Assembly: GCA_031216755.1 (NCBI GenBank)
Contig: JARUHG010000001.1
Location: forward strand, 1,426,001 to 1,490,000
Origin: Lysobacter arvi
GTDB taxonomy: Bacteria; Pseudomonadota; Gammaproteobacteria; Xanthomonadales; Xanthomonadaceae
DNA length: 64,000 nt
Direction of reading: 5' to 3'
The notes under the pieces were generated by a model, which had not been told where the DNA came from, ran no database searches, and worked only from the letters and a program-made list of their open reading frames with translations. This document shows positions 16,151 to 23,839 of the stretch, one piece after another (position 1 is the first letter of the stretch; each line of letters starts with the position of its first letter). Both the position numbers and the translations under genes were made by a program.

Positions 16151-16834
16151 TTACTTCACGCTGACGAGCTTGACTTCGAACTGCACGGCGACGTTCGGCG
16201 GGAACGGCGTGCGCGGATCGGCGCCATAGGCCTTGTCGGACGGCAGCGTGATTTCCCACTTCGAGCCGGCCGGCATCTGCAGCAGCGCTTCGCGCATCGC
16301 GGCCATTTCGATGTCGCTGACCTTGATCAACGGGATCTGCTGCGCCGGACGGGCCTGCTGCGGACGCTCGCCCCAGGCGTACGGACCGGCGACTTCCAGC
16401 TGCACGGTGCTGGCCTGCGTCGGCTTGGCGCCCGTGCCCTTCTCGATTTCGCGGTACTGCACGCCGCTCGGCAGCGACTTCACGCCGGCCTTGGACTTGT
16501 TGGCGGCGATGAACTGATCGCTCTTGGTCTTGTTCTCGGAGGCGGCCTTGTCCCACGCGGCCTTCGCCTTGGCCTGCTGGCGCTGCTGCATGTTCTGCAC
16601 GGCGGTGCGCAGCTGGTCGACCGGCACCGACGGCTGCTTCTTGCCGTAGCCGTCCTGCAGGCCCTTGATGATGGTGTTGACGTCGACCTGCTCGCCGCTC
16701 TCGATGGCGTTGCGGCCCAGGTCGTAACCGAGCGCGTAGCTCAGCTTGCCCTGCTCGGTCGAAGTGTTCTGCGCGGCGGCGGTGCCGGTCAGGGCCAGGG
16801 CCGCGACGGCGGCAGCGATCAAACGCAACTTCAT
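16151..16834 (-). CDS. FKBP-type peptidyl-prolyl isomerase (FkpA/Mip-like), periplasmic
   Basis: A 227-residue exported folding catalyst. The signal peptide (MKLRLIAAAVAALALTGTAA) ends near AAAQ. An N-terminal dimerisation domain (QGKLSYALGYDLGRNAIESG) and a long helix rich in Gln, Lys and Ala (about 75-115) lead to the FKBP domain with LPSGVQYREIEKGTGAKP, EALLQMPAGSKWEITLPSDK and FPPNVAVQFEVKLVSV. The central FKBP part is unusual: the typical YxGxLxDGxxFDSS segment is replaced by QLEVAGPYAWGERPQQARPA. Isomerase activity may therefore be reduced, leaving mainly chaperone function. Monocistronic with its own terminator. Confidence 0.88.
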   Translation of the reverse strand: MKLRLIAAAVAALALTGTAAAQNTSTEQGKLSYALGYDLGRNAIESGEQVDVNTIIKGLQDGYGKKQPSVPVDQLRTAVQNMQQRQQAKAKAAWDKAASENKTKSDQFIAANKSKAGVKSLPSGVQYREIEKGTGAKPTQASTVQLEVAGPYAWGERPQQARPAQQIPLIKVSDIEMAAMREALLQMPAGSKWEITLPSDKAYGADPRTPFPPNVAVQFEVKLVSVK

Positions 16835-17053
16835 TCGAATGAATCTCCGTAATGGATCGGGGCGGGACTACCGCTCCTTAGTGATAAGGCCCGCACCGGT
16901 CGAATGGACCCGGATGGACGCGCTAGGATACCGGCGCCTGCACTTAATCGCCACTGACGCCGAACCGCTCAGACAGCGTGTCCGGACCGAAGTTCCGGGC
17001 TCGCGGGCACGACGTTTTCGCCCCCGTTTACGCCTTCTGGACCCTCGCCTCCC

Positions 17054-17836
17054 ATGTCCGAAACGCCCGTCCTCACCGCCGACCGCGGCGCCGTCCGCGT
17101 CGTCACCGTCAACCGCCCCGACAAGCTGAATGCGCTCAACGCCGCCACTTTGGATGCACTGCTGGCCGCCTTCGAGGCCGCCGCGGCCGACCCGGCGGTG
17201 CGCTGCGTCGTCCTGACGGGCGCCGGCCCCAAGGCGTTCGTCGCGGGTGCGGACATCGCCGAGATGAACGGACTGAGCGCCGTGCAGGGCCGCGATTTCT
17301 CCCTGCGCGGGCAGAAGCTGATGCGCCGCGTCGAAAAGATGCCCAAGCCGGTGATCGGCATGATCAACGGCTTCGCCCTCGGCGGCGGACTGGAACTGGC
17401 GATGGGCTGCCATCTGCGCATCGCGGCCGACACCGCCAAGGTCGGCCAGCCGGAGATCAACCTCGGCCTGATCCCCGGCTTCGGCGGCACGCAGCGCCTG
17501 CTGCGCCTGGCCGGTCGCGCGGCGACGCTGGAGCTGTGCCTGGTGGGCGCGCCGATCGACGCCGCGCGTGCGCGCGAATTGGGCATCGTCAATCGCGTGG
17601 TGCCGGCAGCCGACCTGGAAGCCGAAACGATGAAGCTCGCCGAACAGATCGCCAACGCCGCGCCGCTCGCGCTGCGTGGCGTGCTCGATTGCATCAACGT
17701 CGGCGGCGAATGCGGCATCGAGGAAGGCCTGGAATACGAGACGGCGCAGTTCGGCCTGATGTTCGCCACGCAGGACATGCGCGAAGGCACGACCGCCTTC
17801 CTCGAACGCCGCAAGCCCCACTTCAGCGGCCAGTGA
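17054..17836 (+). CDS. Enoyl-CoA hydratase
   Basis: A 260-residue crotonase-family hydratase. The N-terminal VVTVNRPDKLNALNAATLDA, the oxyanion-hole segment KAFVAGADIAEM, and GGGLELAMGCHLRIAAD are all canonical. Both catalytic glutamates appear to be present: the Glu of GGGLELAMGC and the Glu of GQPEINLGLIPGFGGTQRL. It hydrates 2-trans-enoyl-CoA in beta-oxidation. Its stop overlaps the next start as TGATG. Confidence 0.93.
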   Translation: MSETPVLTADRGAVRVVTVNRPDKLNALNAATLDALLAAFEAAAADPAVRCVVLTGAGPKAFVAGADIAEMNGLSAVQGRDFSLRGQKLMRRVEKMPKPVIGMINGFALGGGLELAMGCHLRIAADTAKVGQPEINLGLIPGFGGTQRLLRLAGRAATLELCLVGAPIDAARARELGIVNRVVPAADLEAETMKLAEQIANAAPLALRGVLDCINVGGECGIEEGLEYETAQFGLMFATQDMREGTTAFLERRKPHFSGQ

Positions 17837-18228
17837 TGCACGACGCGTCGAACGCCTGCGTGTGCGGCTGCGGCGATCCGCGCGGCCTCGCCGCGCACGC
17901 GATCAGCGCCGCCTTGCGCATCGACGACGTCGACGCCGCGATCGGTGCGGGCCTGCTCGATCGCGACGTCGAATGCGCGTCGTGCGACGACGCGTGCCGC
18001 GCGCGACTGCACGAGGCGCGCCGCGCACGCCTGGATGCGCTCGCCGCCCGCGAGCGGTATCGCGCACGCAACGCGCGCCTGGAACGCCGCGCGCGCGAAC
18101 GCGCGGAAAAACGCCTGCCGCCGCCGGCGAACGACATCGTCGCGCCTGCGCCTTCCGCCCTGCCCTCGGCGGCCGCCGCCGCACTCGCCCGTGCGCGCGA
18201 GAAGGCCGCGCAACGCCACAAGCCATGA
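17836..18228 (+). CDS. Hypothetical cysteine-containing, Arg/Ala-rich protein
   Basis: A 130-residue protein I cannot assign to a family. The start at 17836 overlaps the hydratase stop (TGATG) and its own stop overlaps the nth start (ATGA), which strongly supports a real coupled gene. The N-terminus holds CVCGCG and the middle VECASCDDACRARLHEARRA, so four or more cysteines could bind a metal. The rest is an Arg-rich helix (RARNARLERRARERAEKR) followed by an Ala-rich tail. It may be a small nucleic-acid-associated protein. No signal peptide or membrane helix is visible. Confidence 0.75.
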   Translation: MHDASNACVCGCGDPRGLAAHAISAALRIDDVDAAIGAGLLDRDVECASCDDACRARLHEARRARLDALAARERYRARNARLERRARERAEKRLPPPANDIVAPAPSALPSAAAAALARAREKAAQRHKP

Positions 18229-18941
18229 CGCCTGCCGCAACGAGAAAGAAGGCCGCGACCCAGCGTTCGCGGCGCGCGAGCCGCCTGTCCGCAGCCGAAA
18301 TCGAAACGATGTTCGCGCGCTTGAAAGCGCTCAATCCGAAGCCGACCACCGAACTGGAGTTCTCCACGCCGTACGAGTTGCTCGTCGCGGTGACGCTGTC
18401 GGCGCAGGCGACCGATGTCGGCGTCAACAAGGCGACGCGCAAACTCTTTCCGGTCGCGAACACGCCGCAGCAAATCGCACGGCTCGGCGTCGAAGGCCTG
18501 AAGCCGTATATCTCGACGATCGGCCTGTACAACACCAAGGCCGCCAACGTGGTCGCGATGGCGCAGCAGCTGATCGAGCAGCACGGCGGGCAGGTGCCGC
18601 GCGACCGCGAAGCACTGGAAGCGCTGCCCGGCGTCGGGCGCAAGACGGCGAACGTGGTGCTCAACACCGCTTTCGGCGAGCCGACCATGGCCGTGGACAC
18701 GCACATCTTCCGCGTCGCCAACCGCACGGGACTGGCGCCGGGAAAGACCGTGCGCGCGGTCGAGGACGGACTGCTGAAGGTCGTCCCGGCGCAGTACCTG
18801 CACGACGCGCATCACTGGCTGATCCTGCACGGGCGCTACGTGTGCAAGGCGCGCAGGCCCGATTGCCCGCATTGCGCGATCCGCGACCTCTGCCGTTATC
18901 CGGACAAGACGCCGGGCGAGCCGGACACGATCGCGACCTGA
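18225..18941 (+). CDS. nth: Endonuclease III (DNA glycosylase/AP lyase)
   Basis: A 238-residue base-excision-repair enzyme removing oxidised pyrimidines. The helix-hairpin-helix is EALPGVGRKTANVVLNTAF, with the catalytic Lys in GRKTA; the catalytic Asp lies in VDTHIFRVANR. A C-terminal [4Fe-4S] motif is complete as CKARRPDCPHCAIRDLC (spacing C-x6-C-x2-C-x5-C). The N-terminus carries an extra basic stretch of about 20 residues compared with E. coli Nth. The ATG overlaps the preceding gene by 4 bases. Confidence 0.96.
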   Translation: MTPAATRKKAATQRSRRASRLSAAEIETMFARLKALNPKPTTELEFSTPYELLVAVTLSAQATDVGVNKATRKLFPVANTPQQIARLGVEGLKPYISTIGLYNTKAANVVAMAQQLIEQHGGQVPRDREALEALPGVGRKTANVVLNTAFGEPTMAVDTHIFRVANRTGLAPGKTVRAVEDGLLKVVPAQYLHDAHHWLILHGRYVCKARRPDCPHCAIRDLCRYPDKTPGEPDTIAT

Positions 18942-19284
18942 CGCCTTCGCAGCCAACCGCTGCTGTAGTGCCGAGGTATCGACCCCTTTTCTTACCGGGA
19001 GGGCGCCGGGGTGAGCGGCAACGAAGCGAAGCGGTGGCCGCCCACAGCGTTCCCACGCCCGACGGCCCAGAGCCCCGCCTACGTCCAGATGACGGTCTGC
19101 ACGGTCAGCGGCGCACGTCGCGATCCATGACTGCGATCCCCATGTCGCGGCGGCGCGCCGACCATCGCCGCGAGCGGTCATCCGCGCGTCATCCCGGCGA
19201 AATAAGTCAGCGCTGTCACATTTACGCAACTTTCACACCCTAGCCTGCGCAGCGTCTTCTCACTACGCCCCAAGGGCCACGTCC
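18942..19284. other. Intergenic region between nth and the phosphate porin
   Basis: No gene is called in these 343 bases. A diverged REP-like fragment (CGTCATCCCGGCGAAATAAG, about 19189-19208) lies near the 3' end, just before TGTCA-like half-sites and the porin start. The first 200 bases show no recognisable signal. Confidence 0.6.
19213..19236 (+). promoter_or_regulatory. Weak Pho-box-like half-sites upstream of the porin
   Basis: CTGTCAC (19213-19219) and CTTTCAC (19230-19236) resemble PhoB half-sites, about 50-70 bases before the porin start. The spacing (17 bases start to start) does not match the 11-base helical repeat of true Pho boxes, so this is weaker than the sites before the pstS genes. 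Confidence 0.4.
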
Positions 19285-20571
19285 ATGAAACTGTCCCGCA
19301 GCACCCTGTCCGTCGCGCTGCTCGCCGCCCTCGTCGCGCCCGCCGCGCATGCCGAAATCGCGCTCGACGTGATCGGCAACTCGGAAGTCTCGTTCGAAGG
19401 CCTGGTCCAGGCCGATTACAACTACTTCGACAGCGACTTCGCCGACCTCAACGCCGGTGGCGACCAGCTCGACGGTCGCGACAGCGACAACGAACTGCGC
19501 CGCGCCGAGCTGGTGCTCAAGGGCAAGGGCCCGGGCAATTTCGAGTGGGTGGTCGGTTACGACGCCAAGGCCGACAAGTGGCTCGACGTCAACGCCAAGT
19601 ACAAGATCGGCGGCAACTCGAACCACTTCTTCCAGCTGGGCCAGTTCAAGCAGCCCAACAGCCTGGAAGAGCTGTCCTCGACCAAGAACAACGACTTCAT
19701 TTCCAAGGCGATGGTCACCAACACCTTCGGTGTGGCCCGCCGCCTCGGCGCGCAGTACGGCATTGGCGACAACAACTGGGGCCTGACCGCGAGCTTCTTC
19801 ACGCGTGAGCTGACCGAGCATCCGGCGCCGACGCCGCATGGCCCGGGCTTCGGCCTGCGCGGCACGTTCGCGCCGATCAACGAGTCCGGCAACGTCCTGC
19901 ACCTGGGCCTGTCGTACGTGGATTACGACACCTTCCAGGACACGGTGCGCATCCGCACCCGTCCGCAGGCCGACCTCGCCGGCACGCGCCTGGTCGACAG
20001 CGGCAACATGACCAACGCCGACCGCCAGAAGACCATCGGCGGCGAAGCGATGTGGATCACCGGCCCGTTCAAGCTGCAGGGCGAGTACATGCAGTCCACG
20101 GTCGAGCGCTACGACAACGGCAACGCGCGCCAGTCGCACGATTTCGACGGCTCCAGCTGGTACGTCAGCGGCCTGTGGAACATCACCGGCGAGACCTGGG
20201 GCTACAAGGGCGGCGTGCCGACCACCGGCCTGCCGGATGAGCCGGCCACCGGCATGTGGCAGCTGGGCGCCCGCTTCGACTCGATCGACCTGGACGACGG
20301 CACCGTCGTACCGGCCGCGCTGCCGACCTCGGCCTACGCCGTCGACGGCGTGCTCGGCGGCCAGATGGACAGCTGGACCGTGGGCGTGAACTGGTACTGG
20401 CGCTCCAACTTCAAGTTCATGCTGAACTACGTGATGGTCGACAGCTCGCGCTTCTTCGCGCGCACGCCCTCCAGCGGCCTGGTCAATCCGGCCGAGCAGA
20501 ACGTGCTGGTCAACCGCAAGGTCGACGACAACCCGAACATCATCGAAGCCCGCATGCAGTTCTACTGGTAA
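19285..20571 (+). CDS. OprP/OprO-like phosphate-selective porin
   Basis: A 428-residue outer-membrane beta-barrel. The signal peptide (MKLSRSTLSVALLAALVAPA) ends at AHA. The N-terminal strand (EVSFEGLVQADYNYFDSDF), DNELRRAELVLKGKGPGNFE and LGQFKQPNSLEELSSTKNND are characteristic of the OprO/OprP family. The final strand (NIIEARMQFYW) ends in aromatic Trp as outer-membrane proteins need for BAM recognition. It lets phosphate or polyphosphate into the periplasm for PstS. It stands next to two pstS genes and has its own terminator. Confidence 0.93.
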   Translation: MKLSRSTLSVALLAALVAPAAHAEIALDVIGNSEVSFEGLVQADYNYFDSDFADLNAGGDQLDGRDSDNELRRAELVLKGKGPGNFEWVVGYDAKADKWLDVNAKYKIGGNSNHFFQLGQFKQPNSLEELSSTKNNDFISKAMVTNTFGVARRLGAQYGIGDNNWGLTASFFTRELTEHPAPTPHGPGFGLRGTFAPINESGNVLHLGLSYVDYDTFQDTVRIRTRPQADLAGTRLVDSGNMTNADRQKTIGGEAMWITGPFKLQGEYMQSTVERYDNGNARQSHDFDGSSWYVSGLWNITGETWGYKGGVPTTGLPDEPATGMWQLGARFDSIDLDDGTVVPAALPTSAYAVDGVLGGQMDSWTVGVNWYWRSNFKFMLNYVMVDSSRFFARTPSSGLVNPAEQNVLVNRKVDDNPNIIEARMQFYW

Positions 20572-20614
20572 TCGAAGCTTCGACGTTCCTGTTTCCCTCC
20601 CCTTTTGGAACTCC

Positions 20615-20646
20615 GGGCGCGGTCGTTTTGGCCGCGCCCTTTTTTT
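20615..20646 (+). terminator. Rho-independent terminator after the porin
   Basis: GGGCGCGG (20615-20622) pairs with CCGCGCCC (20632-20639) and is followed by seven T (20640-20646). It separates porin and pstS1 transcription. Confidence 0.93.
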
Positions 20647-20690
20647 CGGGACAGGGACCGGATCCCCGGTCCCGATGCTGCGTAACGCAG

Positions 20691-20730
20691 CTGTCACACA
20701 CCCGACCCGGCGCTGTCATCCAACGGTTAT
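20691..20730 (+). promoter_or_regulatory. Pho-box-like PhoB site upstream of pstS1
   Basis: CTGTCAC (20691-20697) and CTGTCAT (20713-20719) are 22 bases apart start to start, exactly two 11-base PhoB units, and sit 50-90 bases before the pstS1 start. The intervening unit is degenerate. A separate 8-bp hairpin (20654-20673) lies just upstream. PhoB binding is inferred from the consensus. Confidence 0.65.
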
Positions 20731-20779
20731 CAAATGCGCCACGCACGGGCACGGCCCGTCGTCACTCCAGGAGAGCATC

Positions 20780-21799
20780 GTGTTCAAGTCCATCCAGTTC
20801 CGCCTCGCCGCGCTCGCGCTGGCCGGCACCGTCGCCATGAGCGCGCAGGCCGCCGACGTCACCGGCGCCGGCGCGTCGTTCGTGTATCCCGTGATGTCGA
20901 AGTGGTCGGCCGACTACGCCAAGGCCAACGGGAAGAAGGTCAACTACCAGTCGATCGGTTCCGGCGGCGGCATCGCGCAGATCAAGGCCGCGACGGTCGA
21001 CTTCGGTTCGTCCGACGCCCCGCTCAAGCCGGAAGAACTGGCCCAGTCGGGCCTGGCGCAGTTCCCGTCGGTGATCGGCGGCGTGGTGCCGGTCGTGAAC
21101 GTCCCGGGCCTGGCTTCGGGCGCGCTGAAGCTGGACGGCGAGACGCTGGCCAACATCTTCCTGGGCAAGATCACCAAGTGGAACGACCCGGCGATCGTCG
21201 CGCTCAACGGCGGCGTGCAGCTGCCGGACCGCAAGATCACCGTCGTGCACCGCTCCGACGGTTCGGGCACCACGTTCAACTTCGTCAACTATCTCTCGAA
21301 GGTCTCGCCGGAGTGGAAGACCAAGGTCGGTGAAGGCACGTCGGTCAAGTGGCCGGTCGGCATCGGCGGCAAGGGCAACGAAGGCGTCGCCGCGTACGTG
21401 AAGCAGATCGTCGGCGGCATCGGCTACGTCGAGCTGTCCTATGCGCTGCAGAACAAGATGTCCTACTCGCGCCTGAAGAACGCCGCCGGCAACTTCGTGC
21501 TGCCGTCGGACGAGACCTTCTCGGCCGCCGCCGCCAGCGCCGAATGGGGCAGCGCGAAGGACTTCTACCTGGTGATGACCAACGCCCCGGGCGCGAACTC
21601 GTGGCCGATCACCGCCACCAACTTCATCCTGATGTACAAGCAGCCCAAGAACGCCGCCGGCGCGAAGAACGCCAAGGAATTCTTCCGCTGGGTCTACGCC
21701 AATGGCGACCAGCAGGCCAAGGCGCTGGACTACGTCCCGCTGCCGGACGCGCTGGTGAAGCAGATCGAGACGTACTGGTCGACGAACATGAACTACTGA
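20780..21799 (+). CDS. pstS: Phosphate ABC transporter substrate-binding protein PstS (soluble copy)
   Basis: A 339-residue periplasmic phosphate-binding protein. The start is a GTG at 20780 with AGGAG about 8 bases before it; longer in-frame starts run through the Pho box and give no signal peptide. The signal peptide ends at AQA, then ADVTGAGASFVYPVMSKW. Phosphate-contact regions are clear: YQSIGSGGGIAQIKAATVDF, FGSSDAPLKPEEL and VHRSDGSGTTFNFVNYLS. It delivers phosphate to PstCA. The second copy at 22464 is closely similar but lipidated. A terminator follows, so it is transcribed apart from pstCAB. Confidence 0.96.
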   Translation: MFKSIQFRLAALALAGTVAMSAQAADVTGAGASFVYPVMSKWSADYAKANGKKVNYQSIGSGGGIAQIKAATVDFGSSDAPLKPEELAQSGLAQFPSVIGGVVPVVNVPGLASGALKLDGETLANIFLGKITKWNDPAIVALNGGVQLPDRKITVVHRSDGSGTTFNFVNYLSKVSPEWKTKVGEGTSVKWPVGIGGKGNEGVAAYVKQIVGGIGYVELSYALQNKMSYSRLKNAAGNFVLPSDETFSAAAASAEWGSAKDFYLVMTNAPGANSWPITATNFILMYKQPKNAAGAKNAKEFFRWVYANGDQQAKALDYVPLPDALVKQIETYWSTNMNY

Positions 21800-21826
21800 T
21801 CCGTTCGCGGGTTCAGGCGATACGCA

Positions 21827-21851
21827 AAGGCGGGCTTCGGCCCGCCTTTTT
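21827..21851 (+). terminator. Rho-independent terminator after pstS1
   Basis: AAGGCGGGC (21827-21835), loop TTCG, GCCCGCCTT (21840-21848), then T residues to 21851. A textbook UUCG-loop terminator 27 bases after the stop codon. Confidence 0.95.
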
Positions 21852-21870
21852 CGTTCCTGCGGGACTACGT

Positions 21871-22163
21871 GGAGTTTTTTGCCCGGAGCGCCAGGCTCGA
21901 GGCTCGGGACGTGGAGCTTTTTGCTCGGAGCGCCGAACTCCGAGCTCGGGACGTCGAGCTTTCTGCCCGGAGCGCCGAGCCCTGAACTCGGGATGTGGAG
22001 CTTTTTGCTCGGCACGCCGAGCCCGAAGCTCGGGACGTGGAGCTTTTTGCTCGGCACGTGAGCCCTGAACTCGGGACGTGGAGCTTCTTGCTCGGCATGC
22101 CGAGCCCTGAACTCGGGAGGTGGAGCTTTTTGCTCGAGACGCCGAGCCCGGAGCTCGGCCCGC
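21871..22163. repeat. Seven-copy 42-bp hairpin-rich tandem repeat
   Basis: Unit starts, marked by GGAGCTTTTTG or a variant, fall at 21871, 21913, 21955, 21997, 22039, 22080 and 22122, so the period is 42 with a single 41-base unit. Each unit carries internal inverted repeats: GAGC-T5-GCTC, then GCTCGG-CACG-CCGAGC, then CCCGA..TCGGG. Because 42 is a multiple of three, several frames stay open and give 14-residue peptide repeats on both strands. None has a good start, and I treat the array as non-coding. It lies between the pstS1 terminator and pstS2. Confidence 0.9.
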
Positions 22164-22191
22164 TGAGCCTGGCGCTCCGGCCAGGCCCTGC

Positions 22192-22293
22192 CGTCATTCC
22201 CGGGACGCGGGGATCCATCGCTCCGGGCCCACTCTGGCCTCGGGAGCGCGTGATGGTTCGTACGGTTGGATTCCCGCCTTCGCGAAGATGACG
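22192..22293. repeat. Inverted pair of REP-like palindromes
   Basis: A forward copy (CGTCATTCCCGGGACGCGGG, 22192-22211, continuing to 22217) and a reverse copy (TGGATTCCCGCCTTCGCGAA, 22267-22286, continuing GATGACG to 22293) face each other. Such head-to-head pairs resemble BIME-type units. They lie just upstream of the pstS2 promoter region. Confidence 0.7.
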
Positions 22294-22384
22294 ACTGCGC
22301 CCCTGGTCGCGGCGACCGGCGGGAGTGTCCCACTGCTACCCCGGCAACCACGCCAGGCCCGCATTGCAAAAATGTGACCGCTGG

Positions 22385-22413
22385 ATGTCATTGGGCTGTA
22401 ACAAAAGAATCAT
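22385..22413 (+). promoter_or_regulatory. Pho box upstream of pstS2
   Basis: Three 11-base units are in register: ATGTCAT-TGGG (22385), CTGTAAC-AAAA (22396) and GAATCAT (22407). The first two match the PhoB half-site CTGTCAT/CTGTNAC pattern with the correct 4-base spacers. The site lies about 50-80 bases before the pstS2 ATG. It is the best Pho-box candidate in the window. Confidence 0.72.
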
Positions 22414-22463
22414 CAAATGGCGCAGCCGGCCAGCAGGCCGGGTCCTTCCATTCGGAGTTGCGC

Positions 22464-23561
22464 ATGAACCCGTCGTCGGCCCGCATTGCCGCCCTCGCCT
22501 TCGCCATCGCCCTGTCCGTCGCGGCCTGCAAGCCCGCCGGCGAAAACAACGCACCGGCCACCGCCGCGGACGCCGGCGCGCCCGCCGCGAACGCGCCGGC
22601 CGGCGACAAGGTCGCCGCGCAGATCACCGGCGCCGGCGCGACCTTCATCTATCCGCTGATCTCCAAGTGGTCGGACGACTACAACAAGGCGACCGGCGCG
22701 AAGGTCAACTACCAGTCCATCGGTTCGGGCGGCGGCATCGCGCAGATCAAGGCCGGCACGGTGGACTTCGGTTCCTCCGACAAGCCGCTGCCCTCCGACG
22801 AACTCGCCGCTGCGGGCCTGGGCCAGTTCCCGTCGGCCATCGGCGGCGTGGTGCCGGTGGTGAACATCGAAGGCATCGAGCCGGGCAAGCTGCGCCTCAC
22901 CGGCCCGCTGCTGGCCGACATCTTCAGCGGCAAGATCGCGACCTGGAACGATCCGGCGATCGCCGCGGTCAACCCGGGCCTTGCGCTGCCGTCGACCAAG
23001 ATCAACATCGTGCACCGCTCCGACGGGTCGGGCACCACGTTCAATTTCACCAACTACCTGTCGAAGGTTTCGCCGGAGTGGAAGTCGAAGGTCGGTGAAG
23101 GCACGTCGGTGCAGTGGCCGGGCGGCGTGGGCGGCAAGGGCAACGAAGGCGTGGCCTCCTACGTGAAGCAGATCAAGGGCTCGATCGGTTACGTCGAACT
23201 GGCCTACGCGCTGCAGAACAAGATGGCCTTCGCGTCGCTGCAGAACGCTGCCGGCAACTGGGTGCAGCCGAGCGCCGAAACCTTCCAGGCGGCCGCCGCG
23301 GGCGCCGACTGGGCGAGCGCGAAGGACTTCAACCTGGTCATCACCAATGCCAGCGGCGACCAGGCCTGGCCGATCACCGCGACCAATTTCATCCTGATGT
23401 ACAAGACGCCGAAGGACGCGAAGCGTTCGGCCGATACGCGCGAGTTCTTCAAGTGGGCGTTCGAACAAGGCCAGCCGCAGGCGCAGGCGCTGGACTACGT
23501 CCCGCTGCCGCCGGCGCTGGTGCAGCAGGTCGAAGCGTACTGGGCGGCCGAGTTCAAGTGA
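22464..23561 (+). CDS. pstS: Phosphate-binding protein PstS (lipoprotein copy)
   Basis: A 365-residue PstS paralogue. The start at 22464 (MNPSSARIAALAFAIALSVA) has GGAG 10 bases upstream and gives a lipoprotein signal with lipobox VAAC (Cys23). A 40-residue Ala/Pro/Asn-rich spacer follows before the binding domain ITGAGATFIYPLISKW. The phosphate loops match the soluble copy: YQSIGSGGGIAQIKAGTVDF, FGSSDKPLPSDEL and VHRSDGSGTTFNFTNYLS. Anchoring keeps it near the membrane-bound PstCA. It precedes pstC by about 500 bases of palindromic repeats, and no terminator with a T-run is seen there. Confidence 0.96.
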   Translation: MNPSSARIAALAFAIALSVAACKPAGENNAPATAADAGAPAANAPAGDKVAAQITGAGATFIYPLISKWSDDYNKATGAKVNYQSIGSGGGIAQIKAGTVDFGSSDKPLPSDELAAAGLGQFPSAIGGVVPVVNIEGIEPGKLRLTGPLLADIFSGKIATWNDPAIAAVNPGLALPSTKINIVHRSDGSGTTFNFTNYLSKVSPEWKSKVGEGTSVQWPGGVGGKGNEGVASYVKQIKGSIGYVELAYALQNKMAFASLQNAAGNWVQPSAETFQAAAAGADWASAKDFNLVITNASGDQAWPITATNFILMYKTPKDAKRSADTREFFKWAFEQGQPQAQALDYVPLPPALVQQVEAYWAAEFK

Positions 23562-23604
23562 CGATCCGGCGCCTGCGCGCATCGCGCGCAGGCCTTTGCC
23601 GGAC

Positions 23605-23790
23605 CGTCATCCCCGCGAAAGCGGGGGATCCACCAGCAGCCCGTGCGTCATCCCCGCGAAAGCGGGGACCACCACCAACCCGTGCGTCATCCCCGCGAAA
23701 GCGGCGATCCACACCAACCCGTGCGTCATTACCGCAAAGCGGGGATCCACCACCAACCGATGCGTCATCCCGGCGAAGGCCGGGACCCGA
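23605..23790 (+). repeat. Five tandem REP-like palindromes
   Basis: CGTCATCCCCGCGAAAGCGG-type units start at 23605, 23646, 23685, 23724 and 23763 (spacings 41, 39, 39 and 39). Each has a CCCCGC-GAAA-GCGGGG hairpin, followed by a nearly constant spacer of the ACCACCAACCCGTG type. The last unit is a CCCGGCGAAGGCCGGG variant. Because the spacers are conserved too, this is duplication of a whole 39-base unit, not a CRISPR array. Confidence 0.88.
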
Positions 23791-23839
23791 CCTGACCACG
23801 CAACAGGCTTCATCCATCAGGCGTGATGCAACGGAAAGA

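Noticed and set aside
19213-19236. A strong Pho box before the porin
   Set aside because: Half-sites are 17 bases apart, out of the 11-base register, so only listed as weak.
21865-22369. Open frames coding 14-residue peptide repeats in the 42-bp array, on both strands
   Set aside because: They stay open only because 42 is divisible by three; starts and ribosome sites are lacking, the 41-base unit shifts the frame, and the longest minus frame runs antisense through pstS1.
23605-23790. CRISPR-like array of palindromic repeats with about 39-base spacing
   Set aside because: The spacers are nearly identical to each other, only five units exist, there are no cas genes, and the same palindrome is dispersed singly across the window. 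REP-type repeats explain it.
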